Positions 38,705-47,069 of a stretch of 64,000 bases of DNA are shown piece by piece. The notes under the pieces are model-generated. The model was not told the origin of the DNA. It ran no database searches and saw only the letters and a list, made by a program, of their open reading frames with translations. Position 1 is the stretch's first letter. Every line of letters starts with the position of its first letter. Where the stretch lies: positions 2,168,427 through 2,232,426 of the forward strand of contig JADCRD010000001.1 in NCBI GenBank assembly GCA_014946745.1. The letters run 5' to 3'. A program made the translations under genes and the position numbers. The DNA is from Lysobacterales bacterium (GTDB lineage Bacteria > Pseudomonadota > Gammaproteobacteria > Xanthomonadales > Xanthomonadaceae).

Positions 38705-39886
38705 TCAGCCGGCGGTGCCGGCGGCGGTCTTGCCTTGTGCGATGGCGGCGGCGTCGACGGGTTCGGCGGGCTCGCCGATCAGCTGCAGCAGCGCACCGTC
38801 ACGCAGGGTGACCTTGCCGGTGGTGACCACCCGGTCGCCCTCGGCCAAGCCGCCGCGCACTTCCGCGACGCTGCCGCTGACGTGGCCGATTTCAATGGGC
38901 GTGCGCACTGCGCGCCCGTCGCGGACCACGAAGACCGCGGGCACGCCCTCGCCTTCGATCAGCGCCTCGCGCGGGACAGTCAATGCCTCCAGGCGCTCGT
39001 CATAGACGACCTCGATGCGCCCGAACATGCCGGGCTTCAACAGGCCGCTGGGTTCGCTGAAGGCAGTGACCACACGGAAGGTGCCGCTGGCGGCGTCCAC
39101 CACCGGGCTGACCCGATCAATGGACCCGTCGAACACGACACCAGGCGCAGCGTCCACGCGCAGCGCGACCGGCTGCCCCGCCTTGAGGGTGGCCAGCTCG
39201 CGCTCTGGCACGTTCAGAACGGCCTCCAGGCGCGAGGTGTCGACCACCCGGAACATCGCCTGATTGACCTGGATCAGGTTGCCCTCTTTCGCCATGCGCT
39301 GTGCGACGACGCCATCGAAGGGCGCAACAATCTCGGTGTAGGACAGCTCAAGCTTGGCCATCTCGTAAGCCGCGCGCTGGGTGTCGAGATCGAAGCGCAG
39401 ACGCTCGTGCGCTTCGGCGGCCAGCAGCTTGCGCTCGAACAGCTCCTGGGCACGGCGATACTCGGCTTCGAGCTTGCGCAGCATGGCCTCATTGCGCTGC
39501 AGCTCAAGACGCGGACGCTCCGGATCGATACGCGCCAGCACCTGCCCGGCCACGACCCGATCGCCCTCTTCGGCAAGCAGACGGAGCAGCACACCCGAAG
39601 TCTTGGCCACCACCTGGGCTTCGCCCGGCGCCTCGAGTGGCGCCGTGCCGCTGTAGCTGGCGGTCACGCCCTGGCGCACGGCCAAGGCAGTCTCCACCGG
39701 CACCGGCTGCTCTTCGCGCTCCTTGCCCTTCTTGTCGTCGTCGACCTCGGCGGAGGCTTCGCCCGTATCGGCGGGCGCATCGCTGCGGCCGCAGCCCACG
39801 GACAGCAGCAGAGCTGCGCATAGCACGCCCACTCCAAGCAGACGCAGGGGAGTCTTCGACACTTCAGGCAAGGGGAGCGCGCGCAT
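38705..39886 (-). CDS. RND periplasmic adaptor (membrane fusion) lipoprotein
   Basis: The 393-residue product has the lipobox LLSVGC with Cys32, an Asp/Glu/Lys-rich linker, then the biotinyl-lipoyl-like half-motifs (GEAQVVAKTSGVLLRLLAEEGDRV and YTEIVAPFDGVVAQRMAKEGNLI) around an alpha hairpin, a beta-barrel and a membrane-proximal domain (VVTTGKVTLRDGALLQL). Adaptors of this type join RND pumps to an outer-membrane channel. It is the first gene of a three-gene operon with two permeases. A strong promoter candidate overlapped by a palindrome lies just upstream. Confidence 0.94.
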   Translation of the reverse strand: MRALPLPEVSKTPLRLLGVGVLCAALLLSVGCGRSDAPADTGEASAEVDDDKKGKEREEQPVPVETALAVRQGVTASYSGTAPLEAPGEAQVVAKTSGVLLRLLAEEGDRVVAGQVLARIDPERPRLELQRNEAMLRKLEAEYRRAQELFERKLLAAEAHERLRFDLDTQRAAYEMAKLELSYTEIVAPFDGVVAQRMAKEGNLIQVNQAMFRVVDTSRLEAVLNVPERELATLKAGQPVALRVDAAPGVVFDGSIDRVSPVVDAASGTFRVVTAFSEPSGLLKPGMFGRIEVVYDERLEALTVPREALIEGEGVPAVFVVRDGRAVRTPIEIGHVSGSVAEVRGGLAEGDRVVTTGKVTLRDGALLQLIGEPAEPVDAAAIAQGKTAAGTAG

Positions 39887-39917
39887 GGCGTGTACCGGGC
39901 AGGGGCTGGGGAGGAGT

Positions 39918-39952
39918 GGTGTTATAGTTTCCTACAACACCACCCTTGTCAA
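39918..39952 (-). promoter_or_regulatory. Promoter and palindromic operator candidate for the RND operon
   Basis: On the minus strand TTGACA (39952-39947) is a perfect -35, and TATAAC (39926-39921) a 5/6 -10, separated by 20 bases, a spacing longer than optimal. An imperfect 24-base palindrome with arms GGTGTT-x-TAG and CTA-x-AACACC covers 39918-39941 and overlaps the -10. This is the usual situation for a TetR/MarR-type repressor. It lies about 30 bases before the adaptor ATG. No regulator gene is adjacent. Confidence 0.55.
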
Positions 39953-40215
39953 GCACCAATCCGCCCGCTGAATGCGGTTGGCGTGGCGGTCTTGAGCGAG
40001 GACGCAAGGGTGAACGAGGGGTGGCACTGACGCGCGTGAAGAAGGGCATGCCAGCGCGGGGCGCCCACTGCCGTCGCGACGCTGGCGCGACGGGCTGAGG
40101 CTGGCCCCCTGCGGGCGGCTGCGGCTATACTCCGCCGCTTTCCAACGTGCCGTGAACCTGCCGAAAGACAGGTCAGCGCGCTCAGAACGCCACATCCCGA
40201 CGCTGGAACCCATCG
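39953..40215. other. Divergent interval with promoter candidate for the cytochrome pair
   Basis: The remainder of the interval between the RND operon and the cytochrome genes shows TATACT at 40126-40131 as a plausible -10 for the + strand (GCGGCTATACTCC), without a clear -35. Nothing else is recognisable. Confidence 0.35.
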
Positions 40216-40548
40216 ATGAAGCCGATCCTGCGAATCGTCGCAAGCCTCGCCCTGGCGACCGCTGCGCTGCCCGCCCTGGCCGAAGGCAATGCCGAGAATG
40301 GCAAGCTGCTGGCCTACACCTGCACCGGTTGCCACGGAATCGCGGGATACAAAAACGTCTACCCGCACTATCACGTGCCGAAGATCGCGGGCCAGAACTA
40401 CGAGTATCTGGTGGCCGCATTGACCGCCTATCAGAACGGCGAGCGTCCACACCCGACCATGCGCGCACAGGCCGAGGGCTACAGCCAGCAGGAGCTGCGC
40501 GACATCGCGGCCTTCCTCTCCAGCTACAAGAACGGTGACGCCCAGTGA
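40216..40548 (+). CDS. Periplasmic c-type cytochrome, 110 residues
   Basis: A signal peptide (about 1-22, ending LPALA) precedes a single heme motif CTGCH at 36-40. The later PTMRAQAEGYSQQELRDIAAFLSSY fits a class I cytochrome with Met as likely second ligand. It resembles one half of cytochrome c4 or a cytochrome c553. Its stop overlaps the next cytochrome gene by 4 bases (ATGA). The pair may act together as a split c4-like electron carrier; that is inference. Confidence 0.9.
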   Translation: MKPILRIVASLALATAALPALAEGNAENGKLLAYTCTGCHGIAGYKNVYPHYHVPKIAGQNYEYLVAALTAYQNGERPHPTMRAQAEGYSQQELRDIAAFLSSYKNGDAQ

Positions 40549-40895
40549 GCGCGAAGATCCTGACCTCTGCGGCGCTGGCCGCCCTGCTGACTGTATTCGC
40601 GACTCCCGCCGACGCGGGCCGCGGCAATGTCGAAGCCGGCCGCGAACTGGCCAAGACCTGCCAGGCCTGCCACGGTGCCGACGGCAACGGCATCGGTGAC
40701 GGCCAGTACCCCAATCTGGCCGGCCAGTACGAGGACTACCTTCTCCACTCGCTGAAAGCCTACAAGTCCGGCGAGCGCAACAACGCGATCATGGCCGGCT
40801 TCGTCGCCGGCCTGGACGAACAGCAGATGGCGGATCTCGCCGCCTTCTTTGCCGCACAGAAGGGACCGCTGAGCGATCTGCGCGGCATGAAGTAA
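40545..40895 (+). CDS. Periplasmic c-type cytochrome, 116 residues
   Basis: A signal peptide (about 1-24, ATPADA) leads to GRGNVEAGRELAKTCQACHGADGNG with heme motif CQACH at 39-43, followed by GDGQYPNLAGQYEDYLLHSLKAYKSGERNNAIMAGFVAGL, the conserved cytochrome c553/c4 pattern with the Met ligand. It is co-translated with the preceding cytochrome and followed by a strong terminator. Likely role: electron transfer in the periplasm towards a terminal oxidase or reductase. Confidence 0.93.
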   Translation: MSAKILTSAALAALLTVFATPADAGRGNVEAGRELAKTCQACHGADGNGIGDGQYPNLAGQYEDYLLHSLKAYKSGERNNAIMAGFVAGLDEQQMADLAAFFAAQKGPLSDLRGMK

Positions 40896-40912
40896 GCCGG
40901 CGCCGCTTCTCT

Positions 40913-40957
40913 GCCAACGAAAAACCCCGCGCCGAATGCGCGGGGTTTTTCGTTGGC
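40913..40957 (+). terminator. Rho-independent terminator, probably bidirectional
   Basis: A 20-bp stem (arms GCCAACGAAAAACCCCGCGC and its complement) closes a 5-base loop (CGAAT). A-run and T-run are built into the two arms, so it can stop transcription of the cytochrome pair and also of the acyl-CoA reductase gene arriving from the other side. Confidence 0.93.
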
Positions 40958-41013
40958 GGGCCAGCTCTCCCCTTGGGAGAAGGAAACCTCCTCCCAAGGA
41001 TCACCCTTAGAAC

Positions 41014-42996
41014 CTACCAATGCACGCCGCGCATCAGCGCCGCGAAGGCGATCTGCTCCGACGAAGGCTGCACTTCCGCGCCCTTCTGACCCTGCGCCGC
41101 GGCCGAGTCGGGGAACAGCTGGAAGGCGGTGTTCATGACCACTTCGTAGGCCTTGGGGGCGATCGCATTCAGCACTGCGGCGAAGATGCCAAGGCGCGTC
41201 GCGATGCGGCTGGGCCGTTCGATGATCGCCTGCACGATCAGATCCGCCGCTTCGTCGGGCGAGATGGTCGGCACCGAGTCGTACATCTTGGTCGGCGCGA
41301 TCATCGGCGTTCGCACCAGCGGCATGTTGATCGTGGTGAACGCGATGTTGTGGCCAGAGAACTCGCCCTGCGCGCAGCGGCTGAAGGCATCCAGCGCGGC
41401 CTTGGAGGCGACGTAGGCCGAGAAGCGCGGCGAATTGGCCAGCACGCCGATCGAGCTGATGTTGATGATCTGGCCGCGTCTGCGCTCGGTCATGCCCGGC
41501 AGCACGCCCATGATCAGACGCAGCGATCCGAAGTAGTTGAGCTGCATCGTGCGCTCGAAATCATGGAAGCGATCGTAGGAGAGCGCGATCGAGCGGCGGA
41601 TCGAGCGGCCGGCGTTGTTGACGAGGATGTCGACCCGGCCGTGCTCGGCGATCACCTGTCGCAGCAGCTCATCGCAGGAATTCAGATCGGCGAGGTCAGC
41701 CGTGTAGGCATGACAGTTGCCGCCCGCGGCGATGATCTCGTCGCGCGTCTTGAAGAGTTCCTCCTGGCCGCGGGCGACGATGATCGTCACCGCGCCGGCC
41801 GCAGCCACCTTGAGCGCCGCTGAGCGGCCGATGCCGGATGAGGCGCCGGTGATCAGCACCACCTTGCCTTCGACGCGCCCGCGCAGCGAGCGATCAACGA
41901 ACAGCTCCGGATCAAGGTGGCGCTCCCAGTAGTCCCACAGACGCCACGCGTAGTTCTCAAGATCGGGCACGCGGATACCCGAGCCCTTGAGAGCGCGCTC
42001 GGTCTCGCGGCAATCGAAACGCGTCGGATAGTTGATCAGCCCCAACACCGAAGAGGGGATGCCGAGATCCTTCAGCACCATGCCGGTGAAGCGCTTGACC
42101 GGCGCCAGGTTGCTGAGCGCCATTCGCACCGGTGCTGGAATGAAGCTGAACATGCGAGCATCGAGACGCATGGTCATCTGCGGCGCGTGGCCCGCGCGCG
42201 CGAACAGGTTCAACACCTCGCCGATCCGCCGCGGCGCGGGGTCGGTCAGATGGAAGCAGCCCCCATCCAGTCCAGGCTTGTGGGCGATGTGGTCCATGGC
42301 ATCGGCGACGTAGTCGACCGGCACCATGTTCATGCGTCCGCCCTCGATGCCCATGGTCGGCATCCAGGGCGGCAACAGGCTGCGCAGCTTCTTGATCAGG
42401 GTGAAGAAGTAGTAGGGCCCGTCGATCTTGTCGATCTCGCCGGTTTTCGAATGGCCGATCACCATCGAGGGACGATAGATGCGGTAAGCGATCCGGCAGT
42501 GCTCCCGCACCACCTTCTCGGCTTCGTGCTTGGTGCGGAAATAGGGGTGATCGAGCTTCTCGGCTTCGGCGAACATGTCCTCGCGGAACACGCCGGTGTA
42601 GAGACCCGCCACGGCAATCGAGCTCGTATGGTGAAAGGTCTTGGCGCCGATCGCCTCGGCGCATTCGATGGCGTGGCGCGTGCCGTCGACGTTCGGGCCG
42701 ATCTGCGCCTCCGCGCTGGCGGCGAGGTCGTAGATCGCTGCAAGGTGGAAGAAATGCTTGACCTGGCCGGACAGCGCCTTCAGCTGTGCGGCCGAGACAC
42801 CGAGCTTGGACTTCGACAGATCCCCGATCACCAGCTGGACTCGCGTCATGTCCCAGCCCATGCGCTCGCCAATGTCCTTCAGCTTGGCCTGCGAACTCTT
42901 GCGCACCAGCACATGGATCGTGCCCTTGCGCTTCAGCAGGTTGCTGATCAGATGCCGGCCGATGAAGCCGGTGGCGCCGGTGACGAAATAGCTCAT
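41014..42996 (-). CDS. Alcohol-forming fatty acyl-CoA reductase, two-domain SDR type
   Basis: The 660-residue product matches closely, as far as I recall the sequence, the Marinobacter fatty acyl-CoA reductase that makes fatty alcohols from acyl-CoA in two NADPH-dependent steps. The N-terminal extended SDR domain has GATGFIG at 7-13, FFHLAAIYDLAA and YFRTKHEAEK. The C-terminal classical SDR domain (from about 378) has GASSGIG, VDILVNNAGRSIRRSIALS and SAYVASKAALDAF. ATG 42996 has GGGAGG upstream. It ends ALMRGVHW like relatives. The pathway context (wax esters or storage lipid) is inferred; no wax synthase lies in the window. Confidence 0.92.
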   Translation of the reverse strand: MSYFVTGATGFIGRHLISNLLKRKGTIHVLVRKSSQAKLKDIGERMGWDMTRVQLVIGDLSKSKLGVSAAQLKALSGQVKHFFHLAAIYDLAASAEAQIGPNVDGTRHAIECAEAIGAKTFHHTSSIAVAGLYTGVFREDMFAEAEKLDHPYFRTKHEAEKVVREHCRIAYRIYRPSMVIGHSKTGEIDKIDGPYYFFTLIKKLRSLLPPWMPTMGIEGGRMNMVPVDYVADAMDHIAHKPGLDGGCFHLTDPAPRRIGEVLNLFARAGHAPQMTMRLDARMFSFIPAPVRMALSNLAPVKRFTGMVLKDLGIPSSVLGLINYPTRFDCRETERALKGSGIRVPDLENYAWRLWDYWERHLDPELFVDRSLRGRVEGKVVLITGASSGIGRSAALKVAAAGAVTIIVARGQEELFKTRDEIIAAGGNCHAYTADLADLNSCDELLRQVIAEHGRVDILVNNAGRSIRRSIALSYDRFHDFERTMQLNYFGSLRLIMGVLPGMTERRRGQIINISSIGVLANSPRFSAYVASKAALDAFSRCAQGEFSGHNIAFTTINMPLVRTPMIAPTKMYDSVPTISPDEAADLIVQAIIERPSRIATRLGIFAAVLNAIAPKAYEVVMNTAFQLFPDSAAAQGQKGAEVQPSSEQIAFAALMRGVHW

Positions 42997-43097
42997 TGCG
43001 GTCCCTCCCTCGTGGTCGTCTGCGGCGTCCGAACGCCCCCGTCCGGCGCCCCATGGTATGGGCGCCACGATAGCGCCAGTTCCGCGCTGCGCCTACC

Positions 43098-43126
43098 CGT
43101 CATCTGCAGGTCACTTCAATGCAATC
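43098..43126 (+). promoter_or_regulatory. Weak Pho-box-like site upstream of the PhoX-type gene
   Basis: CCGTCAT-CTGC-AGGTCAC (43098-43115) contains two GTCA half sites with the 11-base period of a Pho box but a poor spacer (about 12 of 18 positions). TGCAAT at 43121-43126 could be a -10. PhoX-type phosphatases are often PhoB-controlled, which is the only reason to list it. Confidence 0.25.
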
Positions 43127-43204
43127 CGACTGACCCCGTTCCGTCATGCCAGGCTTCGATGCTTGCGGGCTTCGGGAAATCTCTCCCGGCACCTGGAGCC
43201 CGCC

Positions 43205-45202
43205 ATGCAGAAAGACGCCAGCCCCCTTCCCTACGGTCCGGAAGACTTCGACTTCGAGGACAGCAACCGCTCCGGCAACGCCCACTTCGCCGACGTGCTG
43301 GCCAGCCGCAGCCGCCGCCAGCTGCTGAAGGGCGGCCTGGCCGCTGCGGTCGGCGCGATGTTCGTCAGCCAAGAGGTGTTCGCCAAAGGCGGCGAAGCCT
43401 TGCCGGCCTTCTTGAACGGCGAGAAGTCGCTGCCGCTGCCGCTGCCGCGGCGTCCAGCCTTTCAGCCCATCGCGGCCAATCGCCTCGATGCGGTCACCGT
43501 ACCGCCGGGCTACACGGCGCGCGTCGCCTTCCGCTGGGGCGATGCCCTGTTCACCGACTCGCCGGCCTACAAGACGGACGGCACCAACACCGGCGCGGAT
43601 CAGGAGCGTCTGATCGGCCAGAACCACGATGGCATGCACTACTTCCCGCTCGGCGGCCGCCAGGAAGAGCGCAACCGCAACGGCCTGCTGGTGATGAACC
43701 ACGAGTACATCGAGCAGACCGAGCTGCACCCCAACGGACAGGTGCTGGTGGAGGGCAAGCGCCTGCCCGATGACGTCCGCAAGGAAATCGCGGCCCACGG
43801 CGTCAGCGTCATGGAGGTCGCGCGCCAGGACAACGGCAACTGGAGCGTGGTGCGCGATTCGCGCTTTAACCGCCGCATCACCGCCAACACGCCCTGTGAG
43901 ATCGGCGGACCGGTGCGCGGCTCGAGCTTCGTCGTGACCAAGTACAGCCCCGACGGCACCCGCACCCGCGGCACCATCAACAATTGTGCGCATGGCTTTA
44001 CGCCCTGGGGCACCTATCTGACCTGCGAGGAGAACTGGGCCGGCTACTTCGTCAACACCGGCACCCGGCCGCGCGAGCAGAGCCGCTATGGCGTTGCGAC
44101 CAGCACCAGCCGCTACCGCTGGGAAACGACGGAAGAGCGCTTCAACACCACGCCCACCGCCAACAGCGCCGCCGGCGATTTCCGCAACGAGACCAACGGA
44201 CAGGGCTGGATCCTCGAGATCGATCCGTCCAACCCGGACGCCATGCCGGTCAAGCGCACCGCGATGGGCCGCTTCGCGCACGAGGGCTGCGTGTTCGCGC
44301 CGGTCGTGGTCGGACGTCCCATGGTGTTCTACTCGGGCGACGACTCGCAGAACGAGTACATCTACAAGTTCGTGACCCGCGACGTGTACTTGCCCGCCCC
44401 GCTGACCGTAGCCCAGAACGCGCTGGATCGCGGCACGCTCTACGTGGCGAAGTTCAACGCGGACGGCAGCGGTGAGTGGCTGCCGCTGGATTTCGACGAT
44501 GCGGGCTTCAAGGCCAAGGCAGCCGCCGCTGGCGTCAATTTCAGCAGCCAGGCGGATGTGCTGGTCAACACGCGTCTCGCCGCCGACGTGATGGGCGCGA
44601 CCAAGATGGATCGCCCCGAGTGGGGCGCGGTCGATCCGCGCACGGGACAGGTCTATTTCACGCTGACCAACAACAGCGCCCGGACCGCCGCGCAGCGCGA
44701 CGCCTCGAACCCCCGCGGGCCCAACCCGTTCGGCCACATCGTGCGCTGGCGCGAAGCCGGCAACGACCACGCCGCCACGCGCTTCGCTTGGGACATCTTC
44801 ATGCTCGCCGGCACCGAGGCCGACAGCGCGAATCCCGCGGCCGGCGGCACGGCCAAGCTTGACGCCAACTCCATCCACGCGAGCCCTGATGGCTTGTGGT
44901 TCGACGACGGCGGCCTGCTGTGGATCCAGACCGACATGAGCGGCAGCCAGCTCAACTCCGGGCCCTTCGGCAACAACGCCATGCTGGCGGTGGATCCTGC
45001 CACCGGCGACATCCGCCGCTTCCTGGTCGGCCCGGTCGGCTGCGAGGTCACCGGCGTGGTCTGCACGCCCGACCTGCGGACCATGTTCGTCAATATCCAG
45101 CACCCCGCCGACGGCAGCAGCTGGCCCGACGGCAACGGCGCGCGCCCGCGCTCGGCCACCGTGATCGTCACCAAGAACGACGGCGGCATCATCGGCACCT
45201 GA
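43205..45202 (+). CDS. PhoX family phosphatase (DUF839), Tat-exported
   Basis: The 665-residue product has a long N-terminal tail with a twin-arginine motif SRRQLLKGG (Arg37-Arg38) followed by a hydrophobic stretch, indicating folded export. Family features are LIGQNHDGMHYFPL, LLVMNHEYIEQ, NNCAHGFTPWGTYLTCEENW, GRFAHEGCVFAPVV, DRPEWGAVDPRTGQVYFTLTNN and SPDGLWFDDGGLLWIQTD, from which the calcium/iron-binding phosphatase site of PhoX is built. ATG 43205 has GGAG 6 bases upstream. Expected role: releasing phosphate from organic esters in the periplasm. Confidence 0.92.
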   Translation: MQKDASPLPYGPEDFDFEDSNRSGNAHFADVLASRSRRQLLKGGLAAAVGAMFVSQEVFAKGGEALPAFLNGEKSLPLPLPRRPAFQPIAANRLDAVTVPPGYTARVAFRWGDALFTDSPAYKTDGTNTGADQERLIGQNHDGMHYFPLGGRQEERNRNGLLVMNHEYIEQTELHPNGQVLVEGKRLPDDVRKEIAAHGVSVMEVARQDNGNWSVVRDSRFNRRITANTPCEIGGPVRGSSFVVTKYSPDGTRTRGTINNCAHGFTPWGTYLTCEENWAGYFVNTGTRPREQSRYGVATSTSRYRWETTEERFNTTPTANSAAGDFRNETNGQGWILEIDPSNPDAMPVKRTAMGRFAHEGCVFAPVVVGRPMVFYSGDDSQNEYIYKFVTRDVYLPAPLTVAQNALDRGTLYVAKFNADGSGEWLPLDFDDAGFKAKAAAAGVNFSSQADVLVNTRLAADVMGATKMDRPEWGAVDPRTGQVYFTLTNNSARTAAQRDASNPRGPNPFGHIVRWREAGNDHAATRFAWDIFMLAGTEADSANPAAGGTAKLDANSIHASPDGLWFDDGGLLWIQTDMSGSQLNSGPFGNNAMLAVDPATGDIRRFLVGPVGCEVTGVVCTPDLRTMFVNIQHPADGSSWPDGNGARPRSATVIVTKNDGGIIGT

Positions 45203-45222
45203 GCCCAGTCCGGTCCACTGAG

Positions 45223-45260
45223 CGGCGGCGAGTGCGGTTTCCGCGCTCGCCGCCGTTTTG
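45223..45260 (+). terminator. Terminator after the PhoX-type gene
   Basis: CGGCGGCGAG-T-GCGG pairs with CCGC-G-CTCGCCGCCG around a TTT loop, followed by TTTTG. It lies 20 bases after the stop. Confidence 0.85.
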
Positions 45261-45342
45261 CGTTTGACCCTCGTTTCCGCAGCGTGCTATCAACGCGCTC
45301 CCGGCGCCAGGGGCGCCGCATGACTCCCGGGGGAACCGTTCC

Positions 45343-45600
45343 ATGAGCGATCTGAAGAGCCAGTTCGAAGCCGCCGCCGTCGCAGTGAAATCCCTGTCTG
45401 ACCGCCCCGATAACGACACCCTTCTGCAGCTGTATGCGCTGTACAAGCAGGGCGCCGAAGGCGACGTCAATGGCCCCAAGCCCGGCTTCTTCGACTTCGT
45501 CGGCACGGCCAAGTACGAGGCCTGGACCAAGCTCGCCGGCACGTCCAAGGACGATGCGATGAAGAAGTACATCGCGCTGGTGAAAAAGCTGACCGGCTGA
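45343..45600 (+). CDS. Acyl-CoA-binding protein (ACBP)
   Basis: The 85-residue protein has the exact size and signatures of ACBP: FEAAAVAVKSLSDRPDNDTLLQLYALYKQGAEGDVNGPKPG, then YEAWTKLAG and a final YIALVKKL. The Tyr and Lys residues that contact the CoA head group (YALYKQ, KYEAW) are kept. ACBP binds long-chain acyl-CoA esters in the cytosol and may present them to acyl-CoA-using enzymes. It is followed after 46 bases by a TetR regulator gene on the same strand, and a fatty acyl-CoA reductase lies 2.3 kb away. Confidence 0.95.
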   Translation: MSDLKSQFEAAAVAVKSLSDRPDNDTLLQLYALYKQGAEGDVNGPKPGFFDFVGTAKYEAWTKLAGTSKDDAMKKYIALVKKLTG

Positions 45601-45646
45601 GCCGCCCGCCACGCGCCGAAAGGCGCCCTCCTTGGACACCCCACCA

Positions 45647-46270
45647 ATGGCGCGCGACACCCGCGAGCGCATCCTCGAAGCGAGCCTTGCGCTGTTCAAC
45701 GCGCGCGGCGAGCCCAACGTCAGCACCAACCACATCGCCGACGAGCTGGAGATCAGCCCCGGCAATCTCTACTACCACTTCCGCAATAAGGACGACATCA
45801 TCGAGCAGCTGTTCGCGCGCTTCGAGGCGCGCATGGACAGCGCGCTCGCAGCCCCTGACGACCGCCTGCCGACGCTGGAGGACATCTGGCTGCAGCTGCA
45901 CGCGGTGTTCGAGTGCATCTGGGATTTCCGCTTCGTCTACCGCGATCTGGTCGACATCACCAGCCGCAACCGCAAGCTGCGCATGCACTTCGCGCGCATC
46001 TTCAAGCGCGCTGGCGAGAATGCCATCCGGATCATGCAGGGTCTGGTGCGCGCGGAGGTCATGCGTGCCAGCGCCGATGAGATCCAGGCCACGTCGACCA
46101 ACATCCTGCTGATCTCGACCTTCTGGCTGAACTTCAGCGCGGTGCGCGGCGAGCAGGACGAGCGCGAGAGCGTCAACCGCGGCATCCACCAGGTGCTGAT
46201 GCTGATCGCCCCTTTCCTGCGCGATGCCGAGCGCGTGCACCTGCATCATCTGCTGGCGGCGTACAGGTGA
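45647..46270 (+). CDS. TetR family transcriptional regulator
   Basis: The 207-residue product starts MARDTRERILEASLALFNARG; ATG 45647 is preferred to TTG 45632. The N-terminal helix-turn-helix (VSTNHIADELEISPGNLYYHFRNKDDII) is a standard TetR domain. The C-terminal ligand domain with LVDITSRNRKLRMHFARIFK resembles a group of TetR proteins found beside lipid genes. It is probably co-transcribed with the ACBP gene, so a role in acyl-CoA-responsive control is plausible but unproven. Confidence 0.92.
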   Translation: MARDTRERILEASLALFNARGEPNVSTNHIADELEISPGNLYYHFRNKDDIIEQLFARFEARMDSALAAPDDRLPTLEDIWLQLHAVFECIWDFRFVYRDLVDITSRNRKLRMHFARIFKRAGENAIRIMQGLVRAEVMRASADEIQATSTNILLISTFWLNFSAVRGEQDERESVNRGIHQVLMLIAPFLRDAERVHLHHLLAAYR

Positions 46271-46500
46271 AGAGCCGGGATTCGGGATTGGGAATTGGGG
46301 ATTCGACGCCTGAGTCGATCGAGCGCGAGGGCCTTCAGGCGACGTGTTCTGCGCAGTGTGGACGGCCGACCGCGTCAAACCTGCTTCACTGAGCCCCTCT
46401 CCCCTCGTGGGAGAGGGGTTGGGGAGAGGGGGCTCGGGCAGCATCCTGCCCTCTCCTGGATCAGCACTGCGTCGCGCAGCGGATCGCCACAGATGGGAAC
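46271..46500. repeat. Heptamer run and CCCCTCTCCC hairpin
   Basis: The interval holds GGGATT-type heptamers (46274-46304) and a hairpin with CCCCTCTCCC arms around a CTCGT loop (46394-46418), members of the repeat families seen at 20411 and 8786. No gene is seen. Confidence 0.8.
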
Positions 46501-46544
46501 CCGCAAGCAACAAGGCCCGCATCAGCGGGCCTTGTTGCTTGCGG
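46501..46544. terminator. Perfect 20-bp stem hairpin between convergent genes
   Basis: CCGCAAGCAACAAGGCCCGC pairs without mismatch to its complement around a 4-base loop (ATCA). It lies 16 bases beyond the stop of the basic protein gene on the minus strand and 230 bases after the TetR gene. It reads TTGTTGC/GCAACAA on both strands, fitting a bidirectional terminator lacking a long T-run. Confidence 0.8.
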
Positions 46545-46559
46545 CGCGGCGAGTTCGCC

Positions 46560-46940
46560 TCAGGCGCGACGCGTGCTCTTGCGGGCGGCGGGCTTGACTG
46601 CGCGACGCGCGGGAGCTCGCTTCGCCGCGGGCTTGCGCTTGGTCGTGCCTTTCAACGTACGGCCCAGCAGCTTCTCCACGCGGGCGATGAGCGGCTTGCT
46701 GGCCTGCTCGACGCGGCTGCGGACCTGCTCGGCCAACTCCACCACACGGCCACTGGCAGCGCCGGCCTCCAGCTGCACGCGCTCGGCGAGGCGGCGGCTG
46801 CGGTTCTCGATACGCCCCAGCAAGCCGCGGCCTTCGCGACGAGCAATGGCGGCCACGCCAAGCGCGGCGAGGGTGAGGTTGCGAGGCGTCAGCTCAGCCT
46901 TGGCGGGTTTGGCGACACGACGGGCTTTGATCTGCTTCAT
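46560..46940 (-). CDS. Basic protein with histone-H1-like tail (possible phasin-related)
   Basis: The 126-residue protein starts at ATG 46940 with AGGA 8 bases upstream. The middle is an amphipathic helix (GRIENRSRRLAERVQLEAGAASGRVVELAEQVRSRVEQ). The C-terminal third is a Lys/Arg/Ala/Pro tail (GTTKRKPAAKRAPARRAVKP...) like those of PhaF and AlgP. Such proteins bind DNA and, in PhaF, storage granules. Whether this one is a phasin or a nucleoid protein cannot be decided. Confidence 0.75.
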   Translation of the reverse strand: MKQIKARRVAKPAKAELTPRNLTLAALGVAAIARREGRGLLGRIENRSRRLAERVQLEAGAASGRVVELAEQVRSRVEQASKPLIARVEKLLGRTLKGTTKRKPAAKRAPARRAVKPAARKSTRRA

Positions 46941-47069
46941 GGGAGGGTTCCTGCTCGCGGAGCGAAGCGCCGGATGGCGCACGCGGCACCGCAACGGCGC
47001 CGCATCGCATGCTAGGTTTGCGCGATAGAACAAACACACTACGCGCACCGCGCGTGTCGGGAGGATGGA

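Noticed and set aside
39921-39952. MerR-type promoter for the RND operon, suggested by the 20-base spacer
   Set aside because: The palindrome is not centred in the spacer but overlaps the -10, which fits a TetR/MarR-like operator better.
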